DNA of 64,000 bases, taken from Loripinus fragilis (lineage: Eukaryota > Mollusca > Bivalvia > Lucinida > Lucinidae). Of the stretch, positions 12,226-23,297 are shown piece after piece. The notes below the pieces were generated by a model. It made no database searches, was not told the DNA's origin, and was given only the letters and a program-made list of their open reading frames with translations. Made by a program: the position numbers and the translations under genes. Each line of letters starts with the position of its first letter. The stretch's first letter is position 1. The stretch spans positions 87,682,779 through 87,746,778 of the forward strand of contig OZ026525.1 of NCBI GenBank assembly GCA_964019695.1, given 5' to 3'.

Positions 12226-14047
12226 GTTCCAAGGGGGCAAAGAGGTAAAGGCCCATATTGACTTATCCTATTGGGCCAGGACTCTTGGTCTGTGCCTTGC
12301 TTGAATTTAAATCGCTGTGCACGCGAGACTGGGCGTACGAGTAGTCTGGCCCTTCAGGAATATTAGGTTCTGACAGAGACTGAAATGACCCTTGAGCCGA
12401 TGATAGCGCCTTCCATTAATTTTCATGACCAGACTCCCTGCTACTAAATTTTGTAGGTTCTCTCTATTCTAAAATATCCGTTTCCCGGGTTATGCAGATG
12501 TCGCAACAGCTATCATTTCTCTAAACAAAACGGCGTCAGCATAAAACATCAAACTTTCGAACTCCATTAGGTCGCACAAACGTCATAGACGCGCACAACG
12601 TTTTCGCGAGCAAAAGCAACGGCGAAATTATCAGTCAATGCGCAACGTTCGAATGCAACGTCATGCAAACAAATTAGGGCCCAGTTTAGGCTTTGTCAAG
12701 TAAAAACCATGTTAAAACAGCACGTGAATCTCAAACAGCTTCAAACAGCTTCGCGTAACAAATTTCCATGCAAGGACCGTTATTTCAACCCGTTGTCCAT
12801 TTGATGTACTACACCTCGGATTTGTCTGAATTTTGAACCAAAGTTGGCCTATACTGAGTGACGGGATTGTTTTGGATTTACAATGACTATAATCCAATTT
12901 TATACTGTGCGTTTTCAATACCAATTATTGCATAAAAAAGCCGTGTCGCACGCTATTAACAGCCATGTTTTAACCGGCAAAAACCCATGTATTTATTAGG
13001 CAATTCACGTGCTGTTGGTGCACGGCTTTTGTACTTTACATATACACATTCTAGGCCGTAACAGAAATTGACGTCATCAACAGTAACGTGCATAGAAATG
13101 GACGGAATTTAGTGACGTTAGAATGACGTATGTCGTTGCTCTGGAACAGGTATTTTCAAAACCTTAGATCTTTCATGCTTTCGCACGCCATTATAGCAGC
13201 AAAAATGAACTTTTTGAAGCGTTTTTCCAAAGTTTGCAAATGACAAAATAACTTTATGCAATAATAACGATCAAACATGATTTTCCGATATACTAACACC
13301 ACGCTCGGGGCCCAGCAGATGTTAATGCATAGAAAAAACATGTTTGATCCCTATAATTCTTTTTACCCCAAACGAGCCGGCGGAATAAAAATTGGACTTC
13401 GACCCTCGGCTACCCATAGAGCGCCAAACGAAAACTTTGATCAGACTGCAGCCTGATTCGAGTCTTAGGTGACAAAGACTGCTACACTAACCGGGGCAGT
13501 GAAGCAGTCTAATACCACCATGTACCTCTTCCTGGAAACCAGTTCATATTTTCCAGCAATTTATTTTAGTACGCAATAAAGTGCCATCGGCTTTAGCGTA
13601 GGAGAGATATTAAATATTATCAAATTATACCTCATAGCTGATATTATCAAGGGCGAGCAGTACAATGTTTCTTGGAGTTCTGTCAAAAAAGTATACTGAT
13701 ACAGAATGAACTTTTTCTCAAAAAATCAATACTCTCTTTTGTAAACAATTAAGATCCTGATCATCCTCACTGTTTTACATCCACAAGATAATTCTACATG
13801 TACAGAGACGAGGAAGAAAATTGAAATTTCGCTCATAGCTATCATAGCAAGTCTAGATATGATGAAACCAAATAATCTATGTGTCATGGTCCACACTAGA
13901 CTGGTATCAGACCAGTAAATAGAAAAATATATCAAAATATGTGCGCATACAAATACAAGCACACCTCTGAAAAATAAAGTATCATATATTTATCTCTGTA
14001 GTAGTTATAAAACTTTCAGTTAGATGTCTTAATACAGGGCCTGAAGA
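12226..14047. other. No gene recognised
   Basis: Only short open frames without family resemblance. A weak inverted pair links CATGTTAAAACAGCACGTGAAT (about 12708-12729) with GCCATGTTTTAA..CAATTCACGTGCTGTT (about 12961-13016), suggesting an eroded foldback element. A small imperfect palindrome around 13440-13515 carries CAGACTGC-type blocks seen in other foldback elements here. Confidence 0.4.
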
Positions 14048-14393
14048 CAGGCTAGATCCACACCTGAACAAAGGGTGAGGTTGGCGCTGTGAAACTAGTT
14101 TAAGCCCTCCATTAAAAGTATTTTTACTGACGATTCTTTTGTGGACCATTTTTGTTATTTATGTTTCGTGTTTGTCATGCTTTCTTGGTTTAAACAATAT
14201 TTTATTCACAGTAACTTTAACATATCATGATATATACATACATACAATATTTCTAGGATTTGGCGGTAAGCGTTAAGCTTATATGTTGTCATCTCCCTTT
14301 AGATATTTAGATGTACATTGTTGCTGAATGAATGAGAAGTGAACAAAATAAAGTTATAGTATAGTAATGGACATAAAAGAATTAGTAGGAATA

Positions 14394-14395
<2 letters not shown>

Positions 14396-14441
<46 letters not shown>
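14396..14441. repeat. (AG)n microsatellite
   Basis: An uninterrupted AG dinucleotide run of about 46 nt in the 3' part of the minus-strand non-LTR insertion. Confidence 0.95.
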
Positions 14442-14442
<1 letters not shown>

Positions 14443-14689
14443 AAGCATTGATCCGCTTTACAATGTACAATGTAGTTACATCAAAATATGAGGTGGTGTA
14501 GATAATCACTGGTCGACTTTTTAAATGTCGGCATAACAGAAACCTTTTACACACACCAGTGTGATGTTGTACAAATTATGGTAATTTATATGAATAAGTA
14601 CTCTTCAAATGCTAGCATATATACAAAGTAGTCTGACTCCTTTCTTTGCCAATTTATGTCTTATGACGTATATTATGATTAAGGATTAA

Positions 14690-15614
14690 ATCCTCCACAC
14701 TTCGTTAAGAAGTCCTGTATTTATAAGAATAATGTTTCATTCTCATGAACTGTGCCGTGTTCAGTGCCATAAAAGAGATCCTTTAGGGAGTATTCATGAA
14801 GATTATCAGGGAGATAACTTCTTGTAGCTGCATATGCGGGGCAAATGAAAAATAGATGATAAGCACTTTCAAAACCTCCACAGTGCTGACAGGAAGGGCT
14901 TTCGACTATTTTTTGCGATACAAGTCTGCATGTAAAGCACTGTATTGCATTCGCAGTCTGGCGTGTAGGATTTGACCTAAGCGCGATCCTGTATGAAAGT
15001 AATATGGGGATTGGAGCTTGTTTCTATTTAAATAGTTTTTAATTGCTGATACAGAAGTCATCTCCCTTACCTCATTTGGAAGGCTGTTCCATGCTTTGAT
15101 GGTAGATGAAAGAAAGAGTCTGAGAATGAGTTAGACTTTGATCTGAAGCCCTGAATATGATCTGCATTCCTGACGGCATAGTTGTTTGATTGGCCAACAA
15201 TAGGGGGGATAAGATCTGAAAGATAGGTTGGAGCTAGGCCATGCATAATGTTGTAAAATGTGGTAAGTTTATGTTGATTTCTCCTAGTTTGTAGTGATTC
15301 CCAACCAAGTTCCATAAATTATCTCTCAATGCTGCACAATTTTGTAGCTCCTGTAACAATTAGTGCTGCTTCCACATGGACAGCGTCTAGTAGCTTTGTT
15401 GACTCCAGAGAACAGTTATCCCAAATAACATCGCTGTATTCCAAGAGAGGACGTATATATGCAAAGTACATTTTTTCCAAAGATTTTCTCGAAACCCTAA
15501 ATTTGAGAGCTCTTAACAGGTTTAGCCTAGGCCAGGATTTTTCTGAGATAGATTTGACATGCTCATCCCAAGTTCCAGAATTATAAAAAATTTGACCAAG
15601 ATGCTTATGGTATA
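14690..15614 (-). pseudogene. Non-LTR reverse transcriptase, C-terminal fragment
   Basis: On the minus strand the translation reads WDEHVKSISEKSWPRLNLLR, then the conserved block YFAYIRPLLEYSDVIWDNCS, then LGWESLQTRRNQHKLTTFYN and DLIPPI. This is the thumb and connector region that follows the reverse transcriptase in CR1/Jockey-type elements. A distal part, around LHARLRMQ.SALHADLY and a C-x2-C..H..C-like tail, is readable across 14700-15000 only by changing frame. Breaks near 15316 and 15065 and several stops make it a pseudogene. The polymerase palm is absent because of the 5' truncation. Confidence 0.75.
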
Positions 15615-15837
15615 CTTTCTTGTGTATGTTCATTGCAGCCTTGTGGTCACCTGCTGGGAAAAGGTACACCTCTTGGCTCTCTCATGTATATGAGATTTTA
15701 TTGTGTTTTGCACTTTTTCCATGTGGTGTCCTGGGTCAGATGTTGAGCTTGATTGTATCGATTGCTGATCCGTGTATTCTTTCTTACTTTGTTAAGTGAA
15801 ATCGTGCATTAGATGATATAGATCATTAATAAACGCT

Positions 15838-15990
15838 GGCTTGCCATGATGGCCCAATTCGTAGCTTTGTGATTTTTTCAGGGGATCCAGAACATTATTG
15901 CTAAGAACCCTATACATGTATTTTGATATTTTTCAGGGGGGGGGGGGGTCAAGACTCCCTGTCCCCTCCACTCCGTCTGGACCCGCGCAC
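15838..15990. repeat. Partial relative of the GCATGCGCGGATC element
   Basis: Contains GGGGATCCAGAACATTATTG, TTTTTCAGGGGGGG and CCGTCTGGACCCGCGCA, the blocks found at the ends of 8928-9290, here without a full left arm. Confidence 0.5.
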
Positions 15991-16374
15991 ATATAAATGC
16001 TATTCTAAATGAACATGAAAAACATATACATTAAAATAATCTCTAGTTGTGATACTTTATAATAAGTGAATAATAAAGGCGCTGATCAGTTTGCGCCTCT
16101 GTTGTTCTCAAATCCCCTGAAGACCATACCAGGACCATCCATTTGACTTGTATTAAACCCTTGGTTTACGTTATTATGTTGTGAAATGTAAATGATTTTC
16201 AACAGAATAGACGTAAGTACAGCTTAGAATTAGTTTTGATTTTAAGTTAGTTGTGATCATGTGAAATAATATCAATTTCGAAACATCGTGGTTTTGGCAC
16301 ATGTTTAAGGCTGACGCTGTCGTCGAGGTTTCAAACACAAAAAGTCATTATTCATGGTTACTGCCCAATATAAT

Positions 16375-16595
16375 CATTCCACTGATAGGGAGCGCAGTGG
16401 CTTAGTGGTAATGTGCTTGACTCGAGACCGTAGGCCACGGGTTCGACCCTCACCGGCGTCACTGCGTTGTGGTCCTTGAGCAAGACACATTTATCATTGC
16501 TTAGTACTGGTTCAACCCAGAAAGACCCGTCCCTGTTTAACTGAAAGAGTGCTGATTGGACGTAAAGAATCAAATCAAACAAACATTCCAATGAT
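16375..16595 (+). mobile_element. tRNA-derived SINE with target duplication
   Basis: The body at 16387-16583 starts with a tRNA-like head: an A-box-like CAGTGGCTTAGTGGTAATG (about 16395) and a B box GGTTCGACCC (16439-16448). It continues with the conserved tail word TCCTTGAGCAAGACAC and TACTGGTTCAACCCAG, and ends in a short A-rich repeat. Flanks CATTCCACTGAT (16375-16386) and CATTCCAATGAT (16584-16595) are a 12-bp target duplication with one mismatch. SINEs are transcribed by RNA polymerase III and moved by a partner LINE. Related copies lie at 39893-40160, 51160-51330 and around the gypsy element. Confidence 0.85.
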
Positions 16596-16796
16596 GACAA
16601 ATGAAATACATTTTTGAATGTGTATGCTATTTTCTCATAAATTATGGCTGTAATTTGTCATAAAGATATGCTAAACTTTTATTTAAAAACGGTATATATT
16701 CGTCTAGATCTTCCCTTGGGTTGGGCAAAATGTAAATGCGTGTCATATAATGCTTGATCCCTACATTATTGTCCTTTCTAGCGATGGCAAATCAAA

Positions 16797-17039
16797 TATG
16801 AGCCATGGCATGAGATTTCCAACAATTTGACATTTTGACAAGTGTAGACTCCGACGAGCCTCTGCAGCCTCCTTTTAAGCTTAGAAACTCCAAATGGTGT
16901 TCAGTCAGTAGCTTAACAATCATAAAATACTCAAGCGACTAGCAAAGGCTCTGATCAGACTGCGCGTATGCGCAGGCTGGTCTGAGGCTTTGTTGGTCGC
17001 ACATACCACATTGTTGGAAATCTCATGCCATGGCTCATA
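16797..17039. mobile_element. Foldback MITE, 'TATGAGCCATGG' family, copy 1
   Basis: Ends TATGAGCCATGGCATGAGAT and its exact complement ATCTCATGCCATGGCTCATA continue inward as TTCCAACAATTTG/CATTGTTGGA, giving arms of over 30 nt. An inner hairpin is made by CTGATCAGACTGCGCGTATG against CGCAGGCTGGTCTGA. A second copy lies at 49036-49277. Non-coding. Confidence 0.8.
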
Positions 17040-17480
17040 TAAGACTCTGGCTGAAAGCTTTTATTAAAATCCTGTTTTATTTCCACCAAAAGATGAATTT
17101 GCACAATAGTGCGGCATTTCCTGGGAAATGCTTTATTCCATACAATCTTGTTTTGTGTGTCCCAGAAGAGCTTTTAAACCTAGGATTATTCCTTTCTTTG
17201 TTGTGTAATCCGTCTAAGCCTGACAGTAAGGAAACTGAACATAATAATGCTCCATAAATAGTTTGTCATGTGTTTTTAATGTTCCTATAAGGATTATCAA
17301 AAAGACTCAGCAAGGCTTAATTTAATAATCACAATCAACTGACCTTAACATGCGCCACCCGTGGTGAACGTAGATTCATCAGATTCGGGCGCCAGAAGAA
17401 ATGTGTGCATAGCAAGTTGGTCATTTCCTGCAGAATAATAATTGGATCGAAATATACTCAAGAGTTGCTCAAGAGCTATG
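17040..17480. other. No gene recognised
   Basis: Short open frames only, between the TATGAGCC MITE and the satellite array. Nothing else visible. Confidence 0.4.
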
Positions 17481-17499
17481 AGCATTTAAACTTACTGGC

Positions 17500-19345
17500 G
17501 ATGTCAACAAGTGTTCTCAAAGCCTTGCCTGGTAAACTTGATATCAAAGACACTCACCTAGTATTCTCCGTATATCTCTGCACGCATTGCGATGTCAACA
17601 AGCATTCTCAAAGCCTTGGCTGGTAAAATTGATATCAAAAGACACTCACCTTGTATTCTCCGTATATCTCGGCAAACCTCGCGATGTCAACAAGCGTACT
17701 CAAAGCCTTGCCTGGTAAGCTTGATATCAAAAGACACACATCTAGTTATTTCTACATCTTGGCAAGCCTTGTGATGTCAACAAGCGTACTCAAAGCCTTG
17801 CCTGGTAACCTTGATATCAAAAGACAGTCACCTAGTATTCTCTATTTATTAGAGGTAAGCCTCTCGATATCAACAAGCGTTCTCAAAGCCTTGACTGGTT
17901 AACTTGACATCAAAAGATACTCACCTAGTATTCTCTATATCTCTGCTTGCCTTGCGATGTCAACACACGTTCTCAAAGCCTTGCCCGGTAAACTTGATAT
18001 CAAAAAGACACTCACCTAGTATTCTCTATATCTCGGCAAGCCTCGCGATATCAAAAAGTATTCTCAAAGCCTTGCCTGGTAAGCTTGACTTCAAAAGATA
18101 CTAATCTAGTATTCTCTATATTTCAGCAGGCTTCGCGATGTCAACAAGCGTTGTCAGGGTAAGAAAGAGGACAAGATCAGGAATTGATACAATTAAGCAC
18201 CACACCTGACCCAGGATTCCAAAGCCTTGTATGGCACACATCTTTTTTTCTATATCTGGGCAAGCCTTGCAATGTCAACAAGCATTCTCAAAGCATTGCC
18301 TGGTAAACTTGATATCAAATGACACTCACCTAGTTTTCTCTATGTCTAAGCAAGCCTCGCGATCTCAACAAGCGTTCTCAAAGCTTTGCCTGGTACACTT
18401 GATATAAAAAGACACCCACCTAGTATTCTTTATATCTCTGCAAGCTTCACAATGTCAACAAGCGTTGTCAAAGCCTTGCCTGCTAAACTTGATATCAAAA
18501 GACATTCACCTAGTATTATCTATATTTTTGCACGCCTGACGATGTCAACAAGCGTTTTCAAAGCCATGCCTGGTAAACTTGATATCAAAAGACACTCACC
18601 TAGTATTCTCTACATCTTGGCAAGCCTCACAATGTCAACAAGCGTTCTCAAAGCCTTACCTGGTTAACTTGATATCAAAAGACACTAACTTAGTATTCTC
18701 TATAGCTCGGTAAGCCTCAGGATGTAAACACGCATTTTCAAAGCCTTGCCTGGTAACTTGATATCAAAAGACACTAACCTAGTATTCTCTACATCTCAGC
18801 AAGCCTCCCGATGTCAACAAACGTTCTCAAAGCCTTGCCTGGTAAACATGATATCAAAAGACTCTAACCTAGTATTCTCTATATCTAGGTAAGCCTCGCG
18901 ATGTCAACAAGCATTCTCAAAGCCTTGCCTGGTAACTTGATATTAAAAGAAACTCACCTAGTATTCTCTATATCTGCGCAAGCCTCGCGATGTCAACAAA
19001 CGTTCCCAAAGCCTTGCCTGGTAAATTTGATATCAAAAGAGACTCACCTTGTATTCTCTATACCTCAGCAAGCCTTGTGATGTCAACAAACGTTCTCAAG
19101 AACATGCCTGGTAAACTTGATATCGAAAGACACTCACCTAGTATTCTCTATATTTCGGCAAGCCTCGCGATGTCAACCAGCGTTCTCAAAGCCTTGGCTG
19201 GTAAACTGGATATCGAAAGACACTCACCTAGTATTCTCTATATCTCGGCAAGCCTCGCGATGTCAATCAGCGTTCTCAAAGCCTTGGCTGGTAAACTGGA
19301 TATCGAAAGACACTCACCTAGTATTCTCTGTTTATTAGAGGCACT
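17500..19345 (+). repeat. Satellite array, ~91-bp unit, about 20 copies
   Basis: Units begin with GATGTCAACAAGCGTTCTCA, continue AAGCCTTGCCTGGTAAACTT and GATATCAAAAGACACTCACC, and close with TAGTATTCTC..GCAAGCCTCGC. Starts were read near 17500, 17591, 17683, 17773, 17867, 17957, 18048, 18138, 18270, 18361, 18450, 18540, 18631, 18720, 18810, 18900, 18989, 19079, 19169 and 19259, so spacing is 89-94 nt except at the interruption. The last two full units share variants (CTGGATATCGAAAG), pointing to local homogenisation. Because the unit is close to 90 nt, it yields repeated short open frames that are not genes. Confidence 0.95.
18156..18220 (-). repeat. PLE 3'-module fragment inside the satellite
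   Basis: Between two satellite units lies AAGATCAGGAATTGATACAA followed by a short divergent stretch and ACACCTGACCCAGGATTCC. This is the reverse complement of the PLE 3' module end (compare 4815-4870 and, in the same orientation, 49905-49960). It is the only non-satellite DNA in the array. Confidence 0.7.
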
Positions 19346-19393
19346 TGGGCATGCGGGACAAGTACCAAAATCTCGTACAGTAACCTCTACCTT

Positions 19394-19575
19394 TTTTCAG
19401 TGTCGTCTGCTGCTAACTTTTACAAAAATAATTTTGAATCAAATCAGGCATGAAAAATTGTCAGGCCTCATCGGGATCTAAGCTGTTTTGCGCTCTGATG
19501 TTACTAATGAAAGATGTTTTTCAAAAAAAGTTGATTTTGAACAAAAAACTCAGCCTACGACAGATTGCGGGAGGC
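19394..19575. mobile_element. Foldback element related to the GTCGTCTGCTG family
   Basis: GTGTCGTCTGCTGCTAAC near 19401 and AACTCAGCCTACGACAG near 19549. Inner arms are poorly kept, with AAAAAAGTTGATTTTGAAC as in the copies at 12180 and 48290. Lies just past the end of the satellite. Confidence 0.45.
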
Positions 19576-20492
19576 AAGCAGCTTGGTAAATACTTGTCCA
19601 CTTTTGATGTCTAGCGTTTGTTCCGAGACGCTACATGCATCCATTCGTTGTATGTTTAATTGACATAGTCAATTCCTGACTGCTTGGATGCAATGCCCAT
19701 CCAAATTTTCACATGTTGCCACTGCTTTAAGGACAATTTTGATTTGAGATCTTTAAAATGTGTTAAAAATGGAATGCAATTATTTAAATAATGTCTCTTT
19801 GAATAGTTGCTAATTAAATTGATAGCAAGTCGATCATTAAGTGCTTATAATATTCCACTTGACTGTTTCATTGTGACTATGTCTTTCGAATTACGGCAAG
19901 CTTTTATTAACACCCAGTCTCTGAGAAAACCATGCAATATGGTCGACATGCAAGGTCAGCGGATTTAGTTCATATTCACAGTGGTGATAGAGTATAAAAA
20001 ATTATGTTCAAATCCACCTTGGATTTGTCGTTTTACCTTTTCGTAGGGCTGGCATATGGCACCATCTGTTTTGGCTGGTTCCCGGTCTTGCAAATGGATT
20101 ATTTTAGCTATAAAATGGCTACTTTAATAGCCATACAAATGAGCAATTTCTTATTGGACACACTGCATGTAAAATACTCTGATTTGAAAGTGTATGTCTA
20201 TCTGTCTGTCTGTCTCCCATCTGTATATACTCGTATGCACCTTTCAATGTATTCAGAATGTTTAGAAAATTACTTAATTACTTGAAAATCCATAAAATAT
20301 TCTAGGGGTACAGACATTGGCAGGATATATTGCGGTAGACCACAGAGGGCTCATTAGCTATTTCTCATTGAGTAGTTCCCCTTTGTAGTTCTTGTAATTC
20401 ATTTGCCAATGCATTTTGGTTTTGTCCTTTTATCATAACCAGAAACCCCATCTAGGTGACATCTGATCTTATCTTGAATACTTACACTTTAA

Positions 20493-20703
20493 GTGCCAAG
20501 GAAAAAATGCATCTAAAAATGTCGTCTGCTGCAAATAATTGCCTAACATTACTGACGAATTAAGTATAGAAGCAAACAGCGTGGACCCAGAACAGACTGC
20601 TCCTATAGGAGCAGTCTGATCTGGGTCCACACTGTTTGTCGTGGAGGCTTCTTAAACATTTCAGCAGACGAGAAAAGCAGGCGACTTTTGTTGCGATTGG
20701 CGC
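20493..20703. mobile_element. Foldback MITE, 'GTCGTCTGCTG' family, copy 2
   Basis: Near-identical to 1725-1948 over its whole length: GTCGTCTGCTGCAAATAATT, TACTGACGAATTAAGTATAG and the central hairpin CAGACTGCTCCTATAGGAGC. Ends GTGCCAA and TTGGCGC, with TTAA just outside each end. High similarity between two copies about 19 kb apart suggests recent spread. Confidence 0.75.
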
Positions 20704-20784
20704 ATTAAGGGCTAAGATGTAAACTGAAGAAATAAGAAGTGTTTGTGAAAAACTACAGGGAATAGACTACCCCCTTCTCGAGAA

Positions 20785-21190
20785 GCAACTGGACCCCCAT
20801 CTAAAATAACCTGATGACTAAAAATATAATTATAAATTTGTCAGAGATTTAGTCAGTTTTATCCCCACACCTGCCCATTGAGGGATCCAGGGAGAGGATG
20901 GTGTTTCCAGACCCCGCCTGGAAAATCACGTTCTCTAGGTTCCCATAGGGATACTGGTATGAATCCGAATCCACCCCATCCATGGAAACAATTGGATCCC
21001 CTCAGTGAAATATAAAATATAAAAAAAAAATGTCAGAGCTTTTGTCAGTTCGACCCGCCCTCCACCAGCCCATGCCAAGATTCAGAGGGGATGGTGAGTG
21101 CAGACCCCACCTGGAAAATCTCACAAGTACTCTAGGTTTCCAGTTTCTAAAGGAATGCTAGCATGGACCCCCATCACCCCCTCTTGAATC
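20785..21190. repeat. Diverged tandem duplication, about 200-bp unit
   Basis: Two successive blocks share, in order, ACCCCCATCTAAAATA / TCCCCTCAGTGAAATA, a TGTCAGAG..TTTGTCAGTT block, an AGGGGATGGTG-like block, CAGACCCC.CCTGGAAAATC and CTCTAGGTT. The second copy starts near 20990. Confidence 0.6.
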
Positions 21191-21289
21191 TACTCCCTTT
21201 GTAAAGAAAGTTAACAAACTGTTTGTTTTATGCATGAATTTAAAAAGAAATTTAAATGTCTTTTAAGAGTACTTTTTGGAAAGGCTTGA

Positions 21290-21960
21290 TTCAATTAAGT
21301 ACTTTTAACTTTAGGTTATATACTAATTAAGGGCCATTAATATTGGAAGGTGAATCCCTCAAATATGTTTTTGAAAAAGTTCAGTTATTTTAAAAGCCGT
21401 TAGGTCTTACAGCTTTAAACGCCCTTAATTTGGTTAAAAACGACTTTGCAATATAATGGGGCTTTAAGTATAATTAAAACTTTATTAATTTTAAAGGCCC
21501 TCTTAATCATGCTATAGTTTAAAGGTGGTTTAAAGGGATTTTGATAATTACCATTACTTTTTAGGACCATTTGTTTTTCTCACTCTATTCTAACAACCAT
21601 TAATTTATAGTCAGTTTCTTTAATGGTGTTTAAGCATGATTAAAATAAAAGAAATATAGTCATTTACTTGAATGGTGTTTTAAGCATCATTAAAATAAAA
21701 ATCAGGCCCCATAAAAAAACAGCTATTTTAATTGCCATTAAATTTATATTGCTCTTTGAATACTTTATTTAATGGTACTAAATTTTCTTGTACTCTTAAA
21801 CCATTAATTTAAATGGTATTAAATTGCAATAGTTAAAGGGTAATTTTGTCTGCATTTTTAGCCATTTTTTATGGATGAAGTCCTTAAAATGCGATTAAAG
21901 TTCCATTAAATATCCATTATATTTTCACTGTTTTAAAGGTCATTAAACAGCAGTACATGC
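21290..21960. repeat. AT-rich island dense in CCATTAA/TTAATGG words
   Basis: Words such as GGCCATTAAT, TTTAATGGTG, ACCATTAATTT, GCCATTAAAT, CCATTAAATA, TTTAAAGG and CATGATTAAAAT recur many times on both strands at irregular spacing. There is no fixed period, so it is not a simple tandem repeat. No coding potential is seen. Confidence 0.6.
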
Positions 21961-22436
21961 AGTAGTGATGGAAACCATTTTTGAGGTTAGTGAAACTATC
22001 ATAAAAATCCTTGTGCCATCTGAAAACTAACGTTTTGAACACTCAAGATGTTCTATATAACTGACACAATTATGAGCCTGAAATATTCAGATAAATTGCG
22101 ACCTTTTATATAATTATTATGTCCTCATTTAAAAAAATGTTTGAGTTTTCATGTTTGAACTTTAAATAACTTTTGAAATAATGAACGGATTAAAAAATCA
22201 TTATTTCAAAACCACTTCCGCATAAAAATACCGCAATTTCTACGTGTTTCTTACAGCCATGTGGTAAGGGGGCGCATTAGTGCCTGAATTAAATGAACGC
22301 CCCTCGTATATGCTCGTGACCATAAATGCGTACTTTGGCAAGATGAAATGCCTAATATTGCGTTTGCGACAATAACGATCTAAAATTGTTTTAACTATTT
22401 TTCTCCAGAAAAAATGGTAATTTATTTATTTACATT

Positions 22437-22960
22437 AATCATATGACGTTGCGCCTGAGATTGAAAAATGTCATGTATTCGGGAAACGTTATTACGTCCA
22501 TAACAACGTTGCGTACATAATGACAAAGTTATAACTTTTTACGCCAGAAATGAGATTTCAAAGAAAATTTAAAGTCAAATAGAATCTAACACTCGCGCTC
22601 CTGTATTATTTAATTTTTTATGCTCATTGCGAAACAGTGATAAAATTCAATAAAACATGAACACTCATGTAAGCTCCTCTATGTATACAATATTTCAAGA
22701 GGGTTGCACTATTAGCTAGTATAGCCAGTCTACGAAGTGGCCCTCTTTAAAACATATAAACACATAAACACAATGATATACATAGAGGGTCTTACATGAG
22801 TGCTCATGTTTCATTGAATTTATTAAATTATTAAATTTATTTTACGTAGCGCAATACTAGATGTCATTACATAATGTTAAAAATCTGTAAAGCACTAGTT
22901 GTTTATCAATTTTATTGCATGGCGTTATCTAACTCCCAAACGCGACGTCATATGATAAAT
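22437..22960. repeat. Foldback repeat
   Basis: The left end ATCATATGACGTTGCG is matched by the inverted CGCGACGTCATATGAT at 22940-22956. Inner blocks AAACATGAACACTCATGTAAG and TTACATGAGTGCTCATGTTT (22653-22673 and 22792-22812), with AGAGGG/CCCTCT beside them, are a second inverted pair. The fragment at 1215-1680 is a diverged half. Confidence 0.6.
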
Positions 22961-23166
22961 TCATTTAGGTTTATGTTGAACGATTGATAGAGAAGTTCTT
23001 ATCTCGTGATGCTATTAGGTAACCATTTCGAAGAGTGTTCATTTTGTGACAGCATGTACAAAAACAAAACAACAACGTCTGCTCGACTACAAGTCTATTG
23101 GTACACGTGGTGTATATAATAAACTTCATAAAATGCAAAATCACTTTTACTGCAATACCATGCCAT

Positions 23167-23297
23167 AGTTAGTTAGTTAGTTAGTTAGTTGGTTGGTTGG
23201 CTGGCTGGCTGGCTGGCTGGCTAGCTAGTCAGTCAGTCAGTCAGTCAGTCAGTCAGTCAGTCAGTCAGTTAGTTAGTTAGTTAGTTAGTTAGTTCGT
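23167..23297. repeat. Compound tetranucleotide microsatellite
   Basis: About 130 nt of pure 4-nt periodicity. The unit changes stepwise along the tract: AGTT, then GGTT, GGCT, AGCT, AGTC, and AGTT again. Each change is a single substitution or phase shift of the previous unit. Confidence 0.95.

Larger units (their letters stand above)
14188..15614 (-). mobile_element. 5'-truncated non-LTR retrotransposon inserted in the PLE module
   Basis: An insertion of about 1427 bp flanked by an exact 8-bp direct repeat, CTTTCTTG (14180-14187 and 15615-15622). Read on the minus strand it starts inside the reverse transcriptase C-terminal region and ends after a presumed 3' untranslated part with AATAAAATATTG at 14203-14214. 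The (AG)n tract at 14396-14441 lies in that 3' part. 5' truncation and variable-length target duplications are expected of target-primed reverse transcription. Confidence 0.8.
14048..15800 (+). mobile_element. PLE 3' module split by a later insertion
   Basis: 14048-14187 matches the first half of the PLE 3' module (GATCCACACCTGAAC, GGTGAGGTTGGCGC, TTTAAGCCCTCCA). The second half (GCCTTGTGGTCACCTGCTGGGAAA through GATTGTATCGATT) resumes after 15622 and ends near 15800. The material between is a minus-strand non-LTR element flanked by a direct repeat, so the module is one copy interrupted by a later event. Confidence 0.75.

Noticed and set aside
17500..19345. CRISPR-like array
   Set aside because: Units are contiguous with no unique spacers, and the genome is animal-like; this is a satellite.
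18386..19481. Open frames of 90-160 codons in the satellite
   Set aside because: They are produced by a ~90-nt repeat unit without stops in one frame; the frame breaks wherever the unit is 91 nt, and there is no start or domain of its own.
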